Assembly (NCBI GenBank): GCA_026545765.1
Contig: CM048840.1
Coordinates: 25,362,765 to 25,426,764, forward strand
Length of the DNA: 64,000 nt
From: Plantago major
Lineage: Eukaryota > Streptophyta > Magnoliopsida > Lamiales > Plantaginaceae
Direction: 5' to 3'
Shown: positions 49,216 through 60,715 of the stretch, piece by piece
How the letters are laid out: every line of letters begins with the position of its first letter
How positions within the stretch are numbered: the first letter of the stretch is position 1
Position numbers and translations under genes: made by a program
The notes under the pieces: model-generated
Database searches by the model: none
The model's input: the letters and a program-made list of their open reading frames with translations, nothing else
Told to the model about the DNA's origin: nothing

Positions 49216-49862
49216 GGCCTTCTCCAGCCGAGTCCCAAATTGGTTTGAACTCTGGCTCAGACTCCGCGCGAGGCCCAGCGCTGGGCATTTCCCTTTTTTT
49301 AAATTTTTTTTTGTTTTTCATTTCTTTTCTTGTTTCCATTCATCTTTTCTTGTTTTCTTTCCTCTTTTCTACTTTTATCTTTTTTTTTATTATTTTTCAT
49401 TTTTCTTGAATATTTTCATATGATAATAATTATATGTAGCAATAGAAATATACTTATACATTACTTCCCAAATTTAAAATACATATTATTTGAATTTAAA
49501 ATCACACTTGTAGAATGTAGTATTTTAATTGTTGTAATTTTCATTTTCAATTATTGTAATTTTCAATTTCAAATATTGTAGTTTTTTTAAGTAATGTAAT
49601 TTTATTTTCAAGTAATATATTTTAAAAAAATTAATGGGATTTTGTTATAATTAATTAACGATATTTTAATAAATTTCATTTTCTTTTCTCATTTCCTCTT
49701 AAATTTTATTAAAATGAAAATTTAAGTTTGAAAGAAATGTGAAAAGAAAATAATTGGAGTTGAGAATTGTGGAGAGTTGCAAAGTGAGTTACAGTAAGTG
49801 GAATACTGATGTGACAGAAATTTTGGGACTGAGTGAGTGAATTGCAACTGCTGAAGATGACC
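49216..49862. mobile_element. PIF/Harbinger-type MITE, copy B (647 bp)
   Basis: Flanked by TTA (49213-49215 and 49863-49865), with ends GGCCTTCTCCAGC and, inverted, GGTCATCTTCAGCAGTTGC. The long T-rich interior is collinear with copy A at 27711-28435, sharing AATATACTTATACATTACTT, GTAGTATTTTAATTGTTGTA and the GAGAATTGTGRAGAGTTGCA region near the right end. Confidence 0.75.
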
Positions 49863-50225
49863 TTATGACTAATTGTAGTCCCTCGACTGAAAATTTTGGG
49901 GTCTTTAATAACGAAAGTGCTCCGTCACTTAATTAAGGGTATATTCGATTCAATGTCAAGATCAATTTCATGGAGAAATAGAAGCTTCCTTCCAGATCAG
50001 AATAAGCAGATATAGATCAATTGCGAGCAAAGTTTTCGTGACGACAAGAGGTTAGGTCATAATCAGGATCTCAAGACTAAATTCCAACCTGTACATAGAT
50101 GTATCCTATGTTTTAACGTGCCAAAAACATAGTTCGATGTACATTACAGATGTACCGTTTCGTACGACGGTATCTTGAAGAATCTGGTACGTTCCAGTGT
50201 CTTTCCTCGTGCTGATTATTAATAA

Positions 50226-50479
50226 TTACTTCGTTTCTGGAATAGCTTTCCATTTTGTCATTTTGAGTGTACCAAATAAAACTTATCATTTCCTTTTTTG
50301 GCAATCAATCATTCAACTTTAACATTAAATATACTAAAAATTAAACTCACTCACATTATTTTATCCAACTTTAAAAATCAATCTGAGGGACCCACTAGTA
50401 TTATTTTATTCAAAATTAATATATACCTTATTTTCTCCACTAAAAAAGTAAACGGTAAGCTATTTCCGAGACGGAGTAA
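50226..50479. mobile_element. Stowaway-type MITE
   Basis: Left end TTACTTCGTTTCTGGAATAG and right end CTATTTCCGAGACGGAGTAA are inverted partners over more than 20 bases. Size about 254 bp, no coding capacity. Confidence 0.7.
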
Positions 50480-50848
50480 CTAGTATTTAGTATTTTAAGA
50501 AGCAACTGGCTTGTTTGGGTTCTTTCTATTCCACTATGGACATACGTTTGAAAACAATGATTTAGGGCATAAGTTAAACATAAAGAGTTTCTTGCTAATT
50601 CCAGGAAAGACCCTTTTCTGATCCATTGGATAAGAGAGATGGACAAAGTTGATCAGGTAAGTTTTCACCCAGAATTGAATCTAATTTTGTACATAATGAC
50701 GACACATTATGAAGACTCTACCCTAATTATCAATGACTCATGTTTATATATGTCTAATTGTTATGATATTATTCATTTTTAGTCGGATTTCTCACAAGAT
50801 TTTAGAATTACATGTATCATATACTATGTGAAATTGCATGTTTATAGG

Positions 50849-51090
50849 TACTCTTTTCGTCGCGGAGAACTTCATACATTAGGGTTAGTGCAGTTTTATG
50901 TGAAAAGTTAAAGTAATAATAAAATATAGAAAATGAGGAAATATGTGTACTTTTAGTGGAAAAATGTGTAATTTGAGTGTAAAGTTAAGATTGTTTATTA
51001 TTTATTGGGTGTGGGACAATTGGTAATGTATGAAGTTATGTGGGACGGTTTAAAATGATAAATGTATGAAGTTCTGCGGATCATTAATTA
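50849..51090. mobile_element. Stowaway-type MITE, degraded
   Basis: Starts TACTCTTTTCGTCGCGGAGA followed by ACTTCATACATTAGGG; the right side carries AATGTATGAAGTTCTGCGGA in inverted order. Same subfamily as 39099-39339. Confidence 0.6.
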
Positions 51091-51918
51091 TCCAAGACGC
51101 TCTTAAGAGAACTGGGGTGTATGATCACATTCATATCCATCAAATGTTCGACATCCTCATCGGACGTCTGCTTTTGAAGGTGGTTTTATTCCAGGACTAA
51201 CCATCTACACCACTAAACGACCCAGTCACTAATAGACTGAGACCAAACCCTTCGGTCATTACAGTTACAAATAAATAGGCTTCAACACGTTTCATTGGTA
51301 TAATATTTGACTCTTTTATTTTCTGTTTTAGATCGGATCCCTCTCGAAATTTCACATGCCATGTGAGTGATGGTAATGCAGAAAGCTTAGGTGTAAATTT
51401 AGAGAGGAATAAACAATCGTGGAGAAAAGTCATTTTTATTCATGAGCCTTTATTTTCGTTTTAAACTTTTTGTTATTATTATCATATTAGAACGAAAAAT
51501 CTTCTTTTTTTTTTAAATATTGAAAACCACAAAGTTGATTTTTAGAGATTGTTTTTGTAATATTTAACATACAATTATTTTTTTCGGAGCCATACTTATC
51601 GGACTAATAGACTAAAAATTAGAGGTCCTAAAATTGAAGGCCCTGTACGGTCTACTGCGCCGCGCGAACCCTGCCCCGGTCTGTAAACTGTTCTCTGTGC
51701 AAGTGTTACTTGACTCCTAAAGCCAGATTTTTGTTCGATGTGGTCCTAAAATTTAAGAACATATCGTAGATGCAGATTTAAGGAGCATATATTTCACACA
51801 AAATTCCAAGCTTTTGAGGTTCAAACACTTTGATTTCAAGTATTTTGTACAGTGGTTACTTCGAAGTTGGAAAGCATGAAAAAACAAGACTTGACTGCAT
51901 ATGCTAAAATGCTACAGG

Positions 51919-52251
51919 TCAGGTAATATATATAATAGGCTGAACCCGAAAATCTTTATGCTTGGCATTTCTCATCAATAACCATTCCTCAAAGGCTTTT
52001 GCATCATAAGGAATCCTGAGAATGCCTTTGTTTTGGAACTCATATTCCTCTGCAGATCTGCCCAGGAACTCAATGAATTCCGCATCACACAACGCCCTCT
52101 TGTGAACCACAAAACGCTTCACTTTCTCATCGCTTACCCCAACCGCAACTGGGATGTAACCTTTTGGCGTCATCACCGCGTTAGGACATGTCTGCCTTCT
52201 CACGGTACGAAGGCTCAATGCCCTGCTCAACCTACTCGGTTTCGCTCCCAT
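51919..52251 (-). CDS. SAUR family protein, copy 2 (110 residues)
   Basis: Intronless paralogue of 47180-47503 on the same strand. Shared blocks include SRALSLR-VRR, VMTPKGYIPVAVG, the RALC-AEF-EFL-RSAEEY core and KGILRIPYD / AFEE. The two proteins are alike over nearly their whole length and differ mainly in the C-terminal tail, here ending VQPIIYIT. Function expected as for other SAURs (growth by cell expansion); the exact role is unknown. The first ATG is used. Confidence 0.87.
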   Translation of the reverse strand: MGAKPSRLSRALSLRTVRRQTCPNAVMTPKGYIPVAVGVSDEKVKRFVVHKRALCDAEFIEFLGRSAEEYEFQNKGILRIPYDAKAFEEWLLMRNAKHKDFRVQPIIYIT

Positions 52252-54078
52252 TGCATGAATATAACACGATACGAGAAGTACGAGGTTATTAAGTAAAGTT
52301 CAATATGTGCATCTGCATATAGTGAGCTTGGAGAAGATTAAATATACATGGTTGAGTGACTTGATATAATTGATTATTTAAAATGATGTTGATTAATGAT
52401 ATATTTAAACAGTCTGTTTCATGATGGTAATATAGTAAGTGCATTGATAAAGAAAAAAATTGGGTTAGGAGGTAGAATACATGCCGTAGAGACTAAGTTG
52501 GCAATGCTAAATTAGTTGTTAAACCTAAATTATAGTGTCTCTTTCACTAGATTTGTCCAAATCGTTTTCATGGAGACAGCTTCTCATGATGTAATGTGGT
52601 GAGGATCTTGTCTATCACTGTACCTGTTCACATTTCACATCAGATTTCTCAGTAATCGAGCATGATTTATCATCTATTTTCGATTATTATTACCTAAACC
52701 AGATGTATAACTTAATTACATGAATGTCAAATTATACGCGCCAAAGTCTCCTGCAAAGATAACTGTCATAGGGGATACAGACATACTGCTTGGTAAAGAC
52801 TTACACAGAAGTAGCTGGATACTTACTAGCAGAAAGATTTGAAAGAAAGCCATGTAAGTTAGAGGTATTTCTATGGTCAGTCGGGTTGTTTGTTGCCCTG
52901 ACTAATATTAATCATTTATTTTAAATTGTTAGATGATAGATCTAACGGTGTAAATTGGTTGACCTGCTACCTGTTGTACTAAGTGTCGCAATTTGATGTT
53001 GCTACTGTTGCATTGGGTATTGCTCCTTATCGTTTTAAATTTAATTAAAAAATTTAAAATATCATTTTATACATTTATGCTATAAAAAACTAACAATTTT
53101 ACATATAAATTAATTAACAATCTCCTCTCTTTTAATTCCTACAATTAACTTAATCATGTTTTTCAAGTTTGTTAAATGCAACCAGCGTTTCCAATCAAAG
53201 CATCTCGTTTATTTTAAGCCGACACCACCTACGTCCAGTTTCTAAGCCGGCTCGGCCGGATTCTGAGTCCCTCATATGTTAATTTTGAGTCCGACGGATG
53301 ATGTAGGTGTTGAAGAATTTGCCAATCGAAAGCTCGTCCTTCAATCGGTTTCAAATCTCCAATTCATTTAATTAAATCTAGCGTCGTGGATTTTCATTTG
53401 TGAACTAGTCTTACAAGTGTGATGTTAAGGACGAAATCTTAGAACCTATATTTGATATAGGATGGGTAAAATCGTTTTTGAAAATCTTGATTGTATTTAC
53501 AGGGACCGAATTAAGGTTTTTGGAAACTCAAAAGACTGTATTTTGGGAATTAGGGTGACTTTAGGGGCCAGTAATGCAATTAAGAACTCATTCGAAACCG
53601 AAAAAATGCTATCTCCGTAATCAGGTCTGTATAATTCTTAAAAGGTTGTGCATTCCAATTGGTAGATTATCAAATGTTATCCCGTAGATCATATTTTCGA
53701 TGCTCACAAAATGCTAGGTTTTATTTTTAATTTTGGATTTCCTTTCAAATTTTGTCCAAATTCACTTTATTGCTTTCTAAAAGTAGAAAGTAACTAATTT
53801 CAACAAATATAATAAACCTTCCGCCCAGAATTTAATACCATTTCCCATATTATTCTATTCTAAACTCAACTTACCATTACTTAAGATCTTCTGTTCATCT
53901 AAAAAGTCATTAATTTCAATTCAGTTCAGTTTAGTTCTACTTAGTTTTTTTTATACTACAAATAAATTCAGTTCACTTATGTTCAAACGAAGAGAAAATA
54001 ACCTTAAATGCAAAATATCTCTCCTAATTTATTCACCATCTCTCATCCTTTATTCACTGTCCCACACACGTCTTGTTA
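52252..54078. other. Intergenic, mostly unrecognised AT-rich DNA
   Basis: Includes a stretch near 52,880-53,030 related to the left arm of the element at 15,496 (GTTGCCCTGACTAATATTAA, then a TAGATCTAACGGTG motif). Nothing else here resembles a gene. Confidence 0.45.
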
Positions 54079-54955
54079 GTATGATATTGTCCGCTTTGGA
54101 CCTAATTCTCTCAGATTAACTTTTGGAATCACTCAAAAGGCCTCATACCATACGAGAGTGGTGGTCTACATATATACACTTTATCCCTTTCGCTCTTAAC
54201 GATGTGGTATGTTGGGTATTACAATTCAGAGTTACATGTAGCAAACTTAACTTTATAACATGCAAAGGATTAACTATGATGATAATACAAGAATCTTTGG
54301 CAAGAACATCCGTTAGAGATACAAGACATCAACCAGTAACTTGTGAATAAAATCAACGAAATCAAAGATAGTTAATGGAATCCTTTGCCAAACAATTAAA
54401 AACTCAGACACACATAGCATAGATGTCGAAACATCCTACACAATAGAAAAAAATAATACACACACAAGCTTTATTGAACTTTCTTAGTTTTCGAGTTTGC
54501 AAGCGTTGCTAAATTCGAGCTTTCGAGTTTGAAAAACTTATAACGATAAAAAGAAGCTCGCGAGCCGAGCTCATATAGAGAACTTTTCTTCCAAGCTCAA
54601 GCTCAAGTAATGCAGTTCAATCGACCTCCAGCTCTGACAAATTTTCTTTATTGGGCTGAGATTTTGTGTGAGTGATGGTCTACTTATATACATTTTATCC
54701 ATCTTCTATCAACCGATGTGGAATATTACATTCTTTCCCCATAAATTGCTCGACGTTATCGACGAGCCTTGTATTGGGGTATCTATGTCCCGAGACCTAC
54801 TATCCGCGTTGCGCATTTGGGGACGGTCCCCCTCTGGCCACCTGTGCCATTGGGTCGAGACCCGACCCTTTGGACCGGCACGGTTACGCGTTATTCGGCC
54901 ACACATGTCATACTAGTATAAATTGTCTGCTTTGGGCCGGGCTCGTATAGATCTT
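54079..54955. repeat. Dispersed plant repeat, inverted pieces
   Basis: The left part has ATGATATTGTCCGCTTTGGA and CCTCATACCATACGAGAG followed by GGTCTACATATATACA. The right part has GGTCTACTTATATACATTTT, CCGATGTGGAATATTACATT, and later ATTGTCTGCTTTGGGCCGGG. These motifs recur in one another's neighbourhood and at 44,035-44,420 and 55,225-55,270 (ATCAATGTGGGATTATTACA). Family not identified. Confidence 0.45.
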
Positions 54956-56496
54956 CAAAGTAGTATAATAATTCACAAAGTTGGACTAAATTTGTAATTC
55001 AATTTAAATCTCATCCGTACATCTTACTTATTCAATTTGAATCTGATGCGTACAAGTGTCACTGTTTAAGTAGATGTAGGATTCGAATCTTATTGACGTA
55101 TGTTTCACTCTTTTATTTGTTATCTTTTATGGTTTTCTATTTTTTCAATCATAATTTTTTTTTTTATAAAAATGCTTAAACACACTAGTGTGTTACGTAA
55201 ATGCTATTCTCCATATATACCATTTGTCCTCTCGTTGATTATCAATGTGGGATTATTACATATATATTACTTAATTTAATTGTTATAATTAGATAACATA
55301 TAATTTTGTAATTAATTAAAGCAAGAAAGAAAGTTCTTTGGAAAAAAATTAGAAAGGAAATCAAATTCAAATGTGAAAAAACCAGAGGGAAAAAGAAGCG
55401 CATTGTCAGGGCTCAAACATAGGACAAGGAGGTTCCTAACTGATGTGCACACCAATTTGGCCAGAAGACTTTCGATGACTTATAGGATCAGTTTTCAAAC
55501 CCATTCATGTTTGAAATTACACAATCTAATTAAATTGCATCAATGGTCCCTCGTGTCACTTTAATTCCCAAAAGACAGTACTTTGAGTTTAAAAAAATCT
55601 CAATCTGGTCCCTGTAACTTCAACCAAGTTTTCCAAAGATGATCTTACCGTTCCTAAATCATATCAGGGTTCAAAACTCCGATCCCAACATCAAAACATG
55701 TGAAGATCGAATCTCAATTCATAAATTAAATCCCATTTGAAATTGAAAACGCGATTGGACATTCTCATAATTGGTAACTGCTCCAACTCCTGTACCAATC
55801 AATCTGAACGGAAGAACCATGAGGAGAGCTTCGTGAAGCTCTATAGCCGTCATTCATGGCACCCTGAGTTTCAAAAATTCCTCAATCTTCTAAGTATGTT
55901 CGTATCGAGACAAGATGGAGGAGGTTGAGCGGGCGGTCTCGTCGGCGGGCGAGAGGTGGTGGTCAGGCAAGTAACGAGACTCAAATCTCCATTTTTATTT
56001 GCTTCATAAATGAACCAAGCATCTATACTTTACTCGAAACTAGTACTAACCCGTGGCATCATAATTTACTTTTATTAATAAATACAAAGGGGATGATAAA
56101 ATAAATTAATCGAGAAAATAATGTAGTCAAATTTATGTGAACAACGTTGATCGTGCTGCCGGTCGGTAGTCATTCATCCAATATTATATCATTGAGTGTT
56201 TATTTATGTTAACTATAGAAAATTTAAAATAGGGTCCTACCGTATCTCACCTGTTAATTAGTAACAGATACATGTGTTTTTTTTAAAAAAAAATCTATCC
56301 CTCAAACGAAACCAAAATAAAATACAAAAGTATACAACACAATCAACAAGGTTGTTCCCAACAACCCCGTAGTGGTATGTGGTCACCTCACCAGACATAA
56401 AAAAAAATATTATACAAATTTAATTTCACATGTTACGGTTGTTTTTTTCCAACCCACCGGTTCCCAACAACCCGCGGTGACCCCCCCCCCCTCCCC
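54956..56496. other. Intergenic without recognised gene
   Basis: AT-rich with short open frames of no recognisable family. Shares only a small piece of the dispersed repeat near 55,225-55,270. Confidence 0.45.
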
Positions 56497-56767
56497 GTCA
56501 TGGAGATCAAGAAAGTACAGAGAAAATAGAAAAGAGTTTCCCCACCTACAGAGTGCCTGCCAGACCACCCCCTGGTCATGGAGATTAAGAAAGTACAAAG
56601 AAGATCGAAGACATTTTCTCCACCTAGAGAGTATAAGTTGATCCCCCTCCCCCGACTCGTTATGGAGATCAAGAAAGTAGAGAGGAGATCGAATTGAGTC
56701 TCCCCACCTAGAGAGTATCAGATCCCCATACCCGATCGAAGAGAGTTTCCCCGTCTAGAGAGTATAT
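56497..56767. repeat. Minisatellite, unit about 78-85 bp, with C-tracts
   Basis: Units start at 56497, 56575 and 56659 with GTCATGGAGATCAAGAAAGT, GTCATGGAGATTAAGAAAGT and GTTATGGAGATCAAGAAAGT, and continue through GAAGA-CGAA-AGAGTTTCCCCACCTAGAGAGT. A shortened fourth unit begins near 56728. Poly-C runs lie just before the array (56481-56491) and after it (56777-56789). Confidence 0.85.
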
Positions 56768-58382
56768 GCAGACTTCCCCCCCCCCCCCTCCCGCCGGAGA
56801 AAAATGTAAGTTTTGCTAACTTAATCATAAAATGTTGCGCTCGGGTCTTTTAACAAAGGTATTGAACGGGTTCGAGTATATGCTAGACCAGACCTGAACA
56901 TTATTATTTCGAACGGGGTTGAATTCGGGTTGGATAGAACCAGTCGTTCCAGCCAGAGACTGTAGAGAAGAGAACCCTTGTACCTCATCGTACAGATCGA
57001 ATCTTATACATAAAGAAAAGGAAATTGAAAGTCTTCATGTGTAAAATGTTATTGATAGAAATGTAAAGATCAAACACACCACCAATTAGCTCATGTATAT
57101 CTCTTATATCTCCTGGAACTGAAAGATTAGTTGAAGGGGCTATGTCAAGCATAGATCCGAAGGTCCTCCTAAATGGATTTATGCTCATTAAGAAAATGCA
57201 TATTCAACAGTAAATCATACACATATGAGATATAAAATATAATTAAGCTTCATTATCAAACTTCACCCTAGAATACAAATTAACACAACTTTAAACGTTC
57301 ACTCATGTTAAACTATATAAGAATGTATGAGTTTCATTCATCTAAGCTTGGATTAGCTTAGTATTGTCCTTAGAGTATATAATCCACTTCATCAACATCA
57401 ACATTGAAATGTTTTAATTTTGTAAGACTTGTATACTCAAACTTATTCTTATGATAACTATGACTTAAATAAGTATATTATTTAGTATTTTTCTACTTCT
57501 TTTATGCTTGGACCATCCTCCATATTTGGAGAAACACCAATTGAAACGTAAAAGAAAAATTAGAAAAAAAATATGGCAAACTGAATTTTCTTTATTATTA
57601 CAAATAGATAATCAATACCGGGCATGAAGATGGAGATAAATGAGTAAATGATTTGTATATAGGTAGGTTTAATATTGCAAATGGATAGTTGTTGTTATGT
57701 TTATTAGTATCCAAATTTATATTTTAGGTCGTAAACATTTGACTGTAAAAAAAACATTTTAGTAGACTTGTGCCAATCAAGCATTATAAATTCGTTTGGC
57801 CAGTGGTTTCATCGGAGTTCCTAGCTAATTGTCGATTGATTAATCAAGTATGAATTTTTAGTTTTCCTTCATTTTTAGTTTATAAAAAAAATCATTATGT
57901 AATAATGTAGTAGTATATAGTGCTGCCATATTTTCTTTTTAATAGTGAAAGATCACTATAAAGATTTAAATTATAGTTAAAGCTCATATACATCATTAAC
58001 TTACTCACTTGTATAAAGAACGAACACGTGCAAGGTTATTCTTCCTTATCTTAGTCGTGCAGTGTAAAGTGCAAACTTTGACTCCGCATATTTTTCCGCA
58101 TTTACCTCTGTCAATTAAGAATCACAAATAAAAGGGTATATTCCTCCCGTATCCAAGTCAAATATGTCCATAATAATATTTTGCAATCACTCCAACATCA
58201 TCTGGTAGAGCATATTGTAAAAAATAGAAGCATCAAATTTATCTTGATCCATATCAAATTATAAAAAAAAAAAAACTTGAGAAGAATATGTGTAGAGTTG
58301 TATTTAAATGTACCATTATAGTAGATAATATGTTGTTAACAGACTTTATGAAAACATGCGAGTGATAAAGTCGAAAAGATTT
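56768..58382. other. Intergenic without recognised gene
   Basis: AT-rich with no recognisable gene, RNA or transposon ends. A minus-strand frame at 56985-57188 has a somewhat protein-like stretch (LDIAPSTNLSVPGDIRDIHE) but no family match or splice partner that I can see. Confidence 0.4.
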
Positions 58383-58590
58383 AGATGAATTCGTCTTGGC
58401 ATGGTTAATTCAAATATATGTTCAAATTATTTTTCGGAGTTTTGTATATAAATTTATATGAGATTTTATAAAACTATATATGCAGCCAATATACAAAAAA
58501 AAAAAAAAAAAAAAAAAAAAAACGGTGAAAGATATATTGGCTGAAAATGCAACTAATTCCACAAAATTCCCGTGGCGATGTCACGATATA
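58383..58590 (+). repeat. Dispersed repeat, copy 1 of 4
   Basis: Contains GAATTCGTCTTGGCATGGTT, AAATATATGTTCAAA, TTTTCGGAGTTTTGTATAT and, after a 26-base A tract near 58496-58521, GCAACTAATTCCACAAAATT. The same order is found at 59,308-59,500 (+), and reversed at about 62,234-62,335 and 63,790-63,890. Confidence 0.7.
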
Positions 58591-58699
58591 GTTTACGTTT
58601 AATAATATATAGAAATGGGAGGACAAAATAAATTCATCGAGACAACCCCTGGGGTGGTATGTGCTCCCCCCACATAACGATCTTGGTGTGGATAATATA

Positions 58700-58990
58700 A
58701 ATATACCAAACCAACATCATCATAAGAACACCCAAACTGATAATCTATGTGTTAAAACGTTACCCTCACATTTAACTTGGCAAAACCTTTTCTCCATCAA
58801 ATACCTAAATTTCAAAGGCGCAAAACTAAAATTTGTCGATTTAAGAGATTTAATCACGAAAGAACAATACATTTCAATTACTACATGTTGCCACTCAAAA
58901 TCTCGAACAAATTTTGTTCTTAATTTGGCTGTCCAACCTTCCGCATTTTCAACAACCATAAGACATAAAAAATTTCACCAAGCAATAATA
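58700..58990 (-). pseudogene. LINE-type RNase H-like (RVT_3) fragment
   Basis: The minus-strand frame has AEGWTAKLRTKFVRDFEWQH, VVIEMYCSFVIKSLKS and then FCQVKCEGNVLTHRLS. This order, a strand with an acidic residue followed by K-x-x-EGN-x-x-xHRL, matches the RNase H-like domain at the end of plant non-LTR retrotransposon polyproteins. It is truncated and has no adjoining reverse transcriptase. A second scrap (REANVLALRLSVG) is encoded near 59,145-59,190 on the same strand. Confidence 0.55.
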
Positions 58991-59307
58991 TTCATGCCCT
59001 CTTGATCCCTAGCAACAACACTAATACGTCCCCTTATTCGGACTCTGCTCAACCGTATGAAAATTTCACATAGGATGGCTGGAATTTGAATGAATCTGGC
59101 GAATTTTAGCCCATCAACTTTATACTATATTATGTTATATAAGAACACCCAACTGATAATCTGAGCGCTAAAACATTAGCCTCACGTTAAACATTAATTA
59201 AATACTCTATTTTTAACTTTTCATTAATTCATTTTATCTTATTTAATAAATTTATATTTTATTCTAATGAATAAAATGATTTATTTAAATAATACTATTC
59301 AAGATTG

Positions 59308-59500
59308 ATGTCTATGGATTCGTCTTGTCACGACGAATTCAAATATATGTTCAAAACATTTTTTGGATTTTTGTAGATAAAGTTATATGATATTTAATAA
59401 AACCTATATATATAGTCAATATACCAAAATTAACAATGAAATATATACTGACTAAAATACAACTAATTCCACAAAATTCCACGTATGACTAAATGAATCT
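59308..59500 (+). repeat. Dispersed repeat, copy 2 of 4
   Basis: Begins GATGTCTATGGATTCGTCTT, then AATTCAAATATATGTTCAAA, AAGTTATATGATATTTAATA and ACAACTAATTCCACAAAATT, collinear with 58,383-58,590. Confidence 0.7.
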
Positions 59501-59787
59501 GGTGAGGTTTAGACCATTGTGCTTTACATAATAATAATATATGTATTTTGGTTTTAAAATTTTCAATTGAATTTTTATTATAGGTGAGTTTTTAAATATA
59601 GCAACAATTAGTAGGTCAAGGCGACTAAGAGCGATGACACATGTCACTTATCGACACCCTGACTGCTAATAGTCAAAGCCACATATCGAATGACAATAGA
59701 AAATCTGATGTAAGTTTCATGTTCGGCTTAACTGCGAACAAATGAGCACATAGCAGACAGAATAGAACAGTGATTTGAAGGAATTCG

Positions 59788-60408
59788 GATTGATTCATAG
59801 ATGAACAAGTTAGTAAGAGGAAACTAGCAGAGATAATCAAATATGGAACCAGCTTAAATAGTCCATTCTGAGAGACACAAACAAGAATCAAAGGTTGCAC
59901 ATGGAGTCACAGTAGCGAATCCAGACATATATTCGAGGGGGTGGAACATTTTAGTCCATTCGGAGATGCACAAACAAGAATGAACGGTTGCATATTGAGT
60001 CAAAATATACTAGCTTTTCAGTTACTATAAAAATCAATTCGATTATAACTATAATAATTATATAATCAACTAGTTTTGCTCCATAATCTTTCAAAAAAAA
60101 AAACTAGTTTTGCTACATAGACCCATAAAGTGTTTTGGGTTTGAACTTCATTCAAGCTGAATCAGAGGTGATTCCCGGAGAATGCGAACCTGTATGAATG
60201 TGAAGTTGTTTGAAGGAAACAAACACAGAATAGAAGAAAAATTGAAGGAAAGATTTCCAGTCAAGAGAGAATTAACTTTTTACATTCAGATTGATTCATA
60301 GAATGAACAAGTTACCAAGAGCAACGAGCATCGATAATCAAATATGGAACCAACTTAGACAGTCCATTCAGAGATAAACCAACAAAAATTAAGAGTTGAA
60401 TAAGAGTC
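59788..60408. repeat. Direct repeats of about 120 bp
   Basis: The block at 59788-59910 (GATTGATTCATAGATGAACA ... AATCAAATATGGAACCA ... AGTCCATTC ... GAGTCA) recurs at 60289-60408. A partial third copy (AGTCCATTCGGAGATGCACA ... GAGTCA) is at 59952-60002. No coding function. Confidence 0.75.
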
Positions 60409-60715
60409 ATCATGATATGGCTATTTCCTCGTTCAAGAAATTAAATAATCTGGTGCCTGTCTCCGTGGTGCTTAAAGATTTCTTTGATTGCTTCACCAAG
60501 AACCTCTTCATCTTCAAACTCCCAAGACAATATTTCATCTATACTATTTAGCATTGAATCTAAATATATAATTACCTATCTGAATGAAAAGGCATGCCGC
60601 ATGTGCAAAATCACATGTGACATGTATATTTGAATTTCATAGAGTTTCATTAACAAAATTAAATAAAAAATAAAAGAGTAATTTAGAAATGTACTGTATA
60701 TTTTTGGTATGTTAA

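Noticed and set aside
55373..55928. Short plus-strand frames that looked vaguely protein-like
   Set aside because: No recognisable motif, no convincing splice sites joining them, and neighbouring DNA is repeat-derived.
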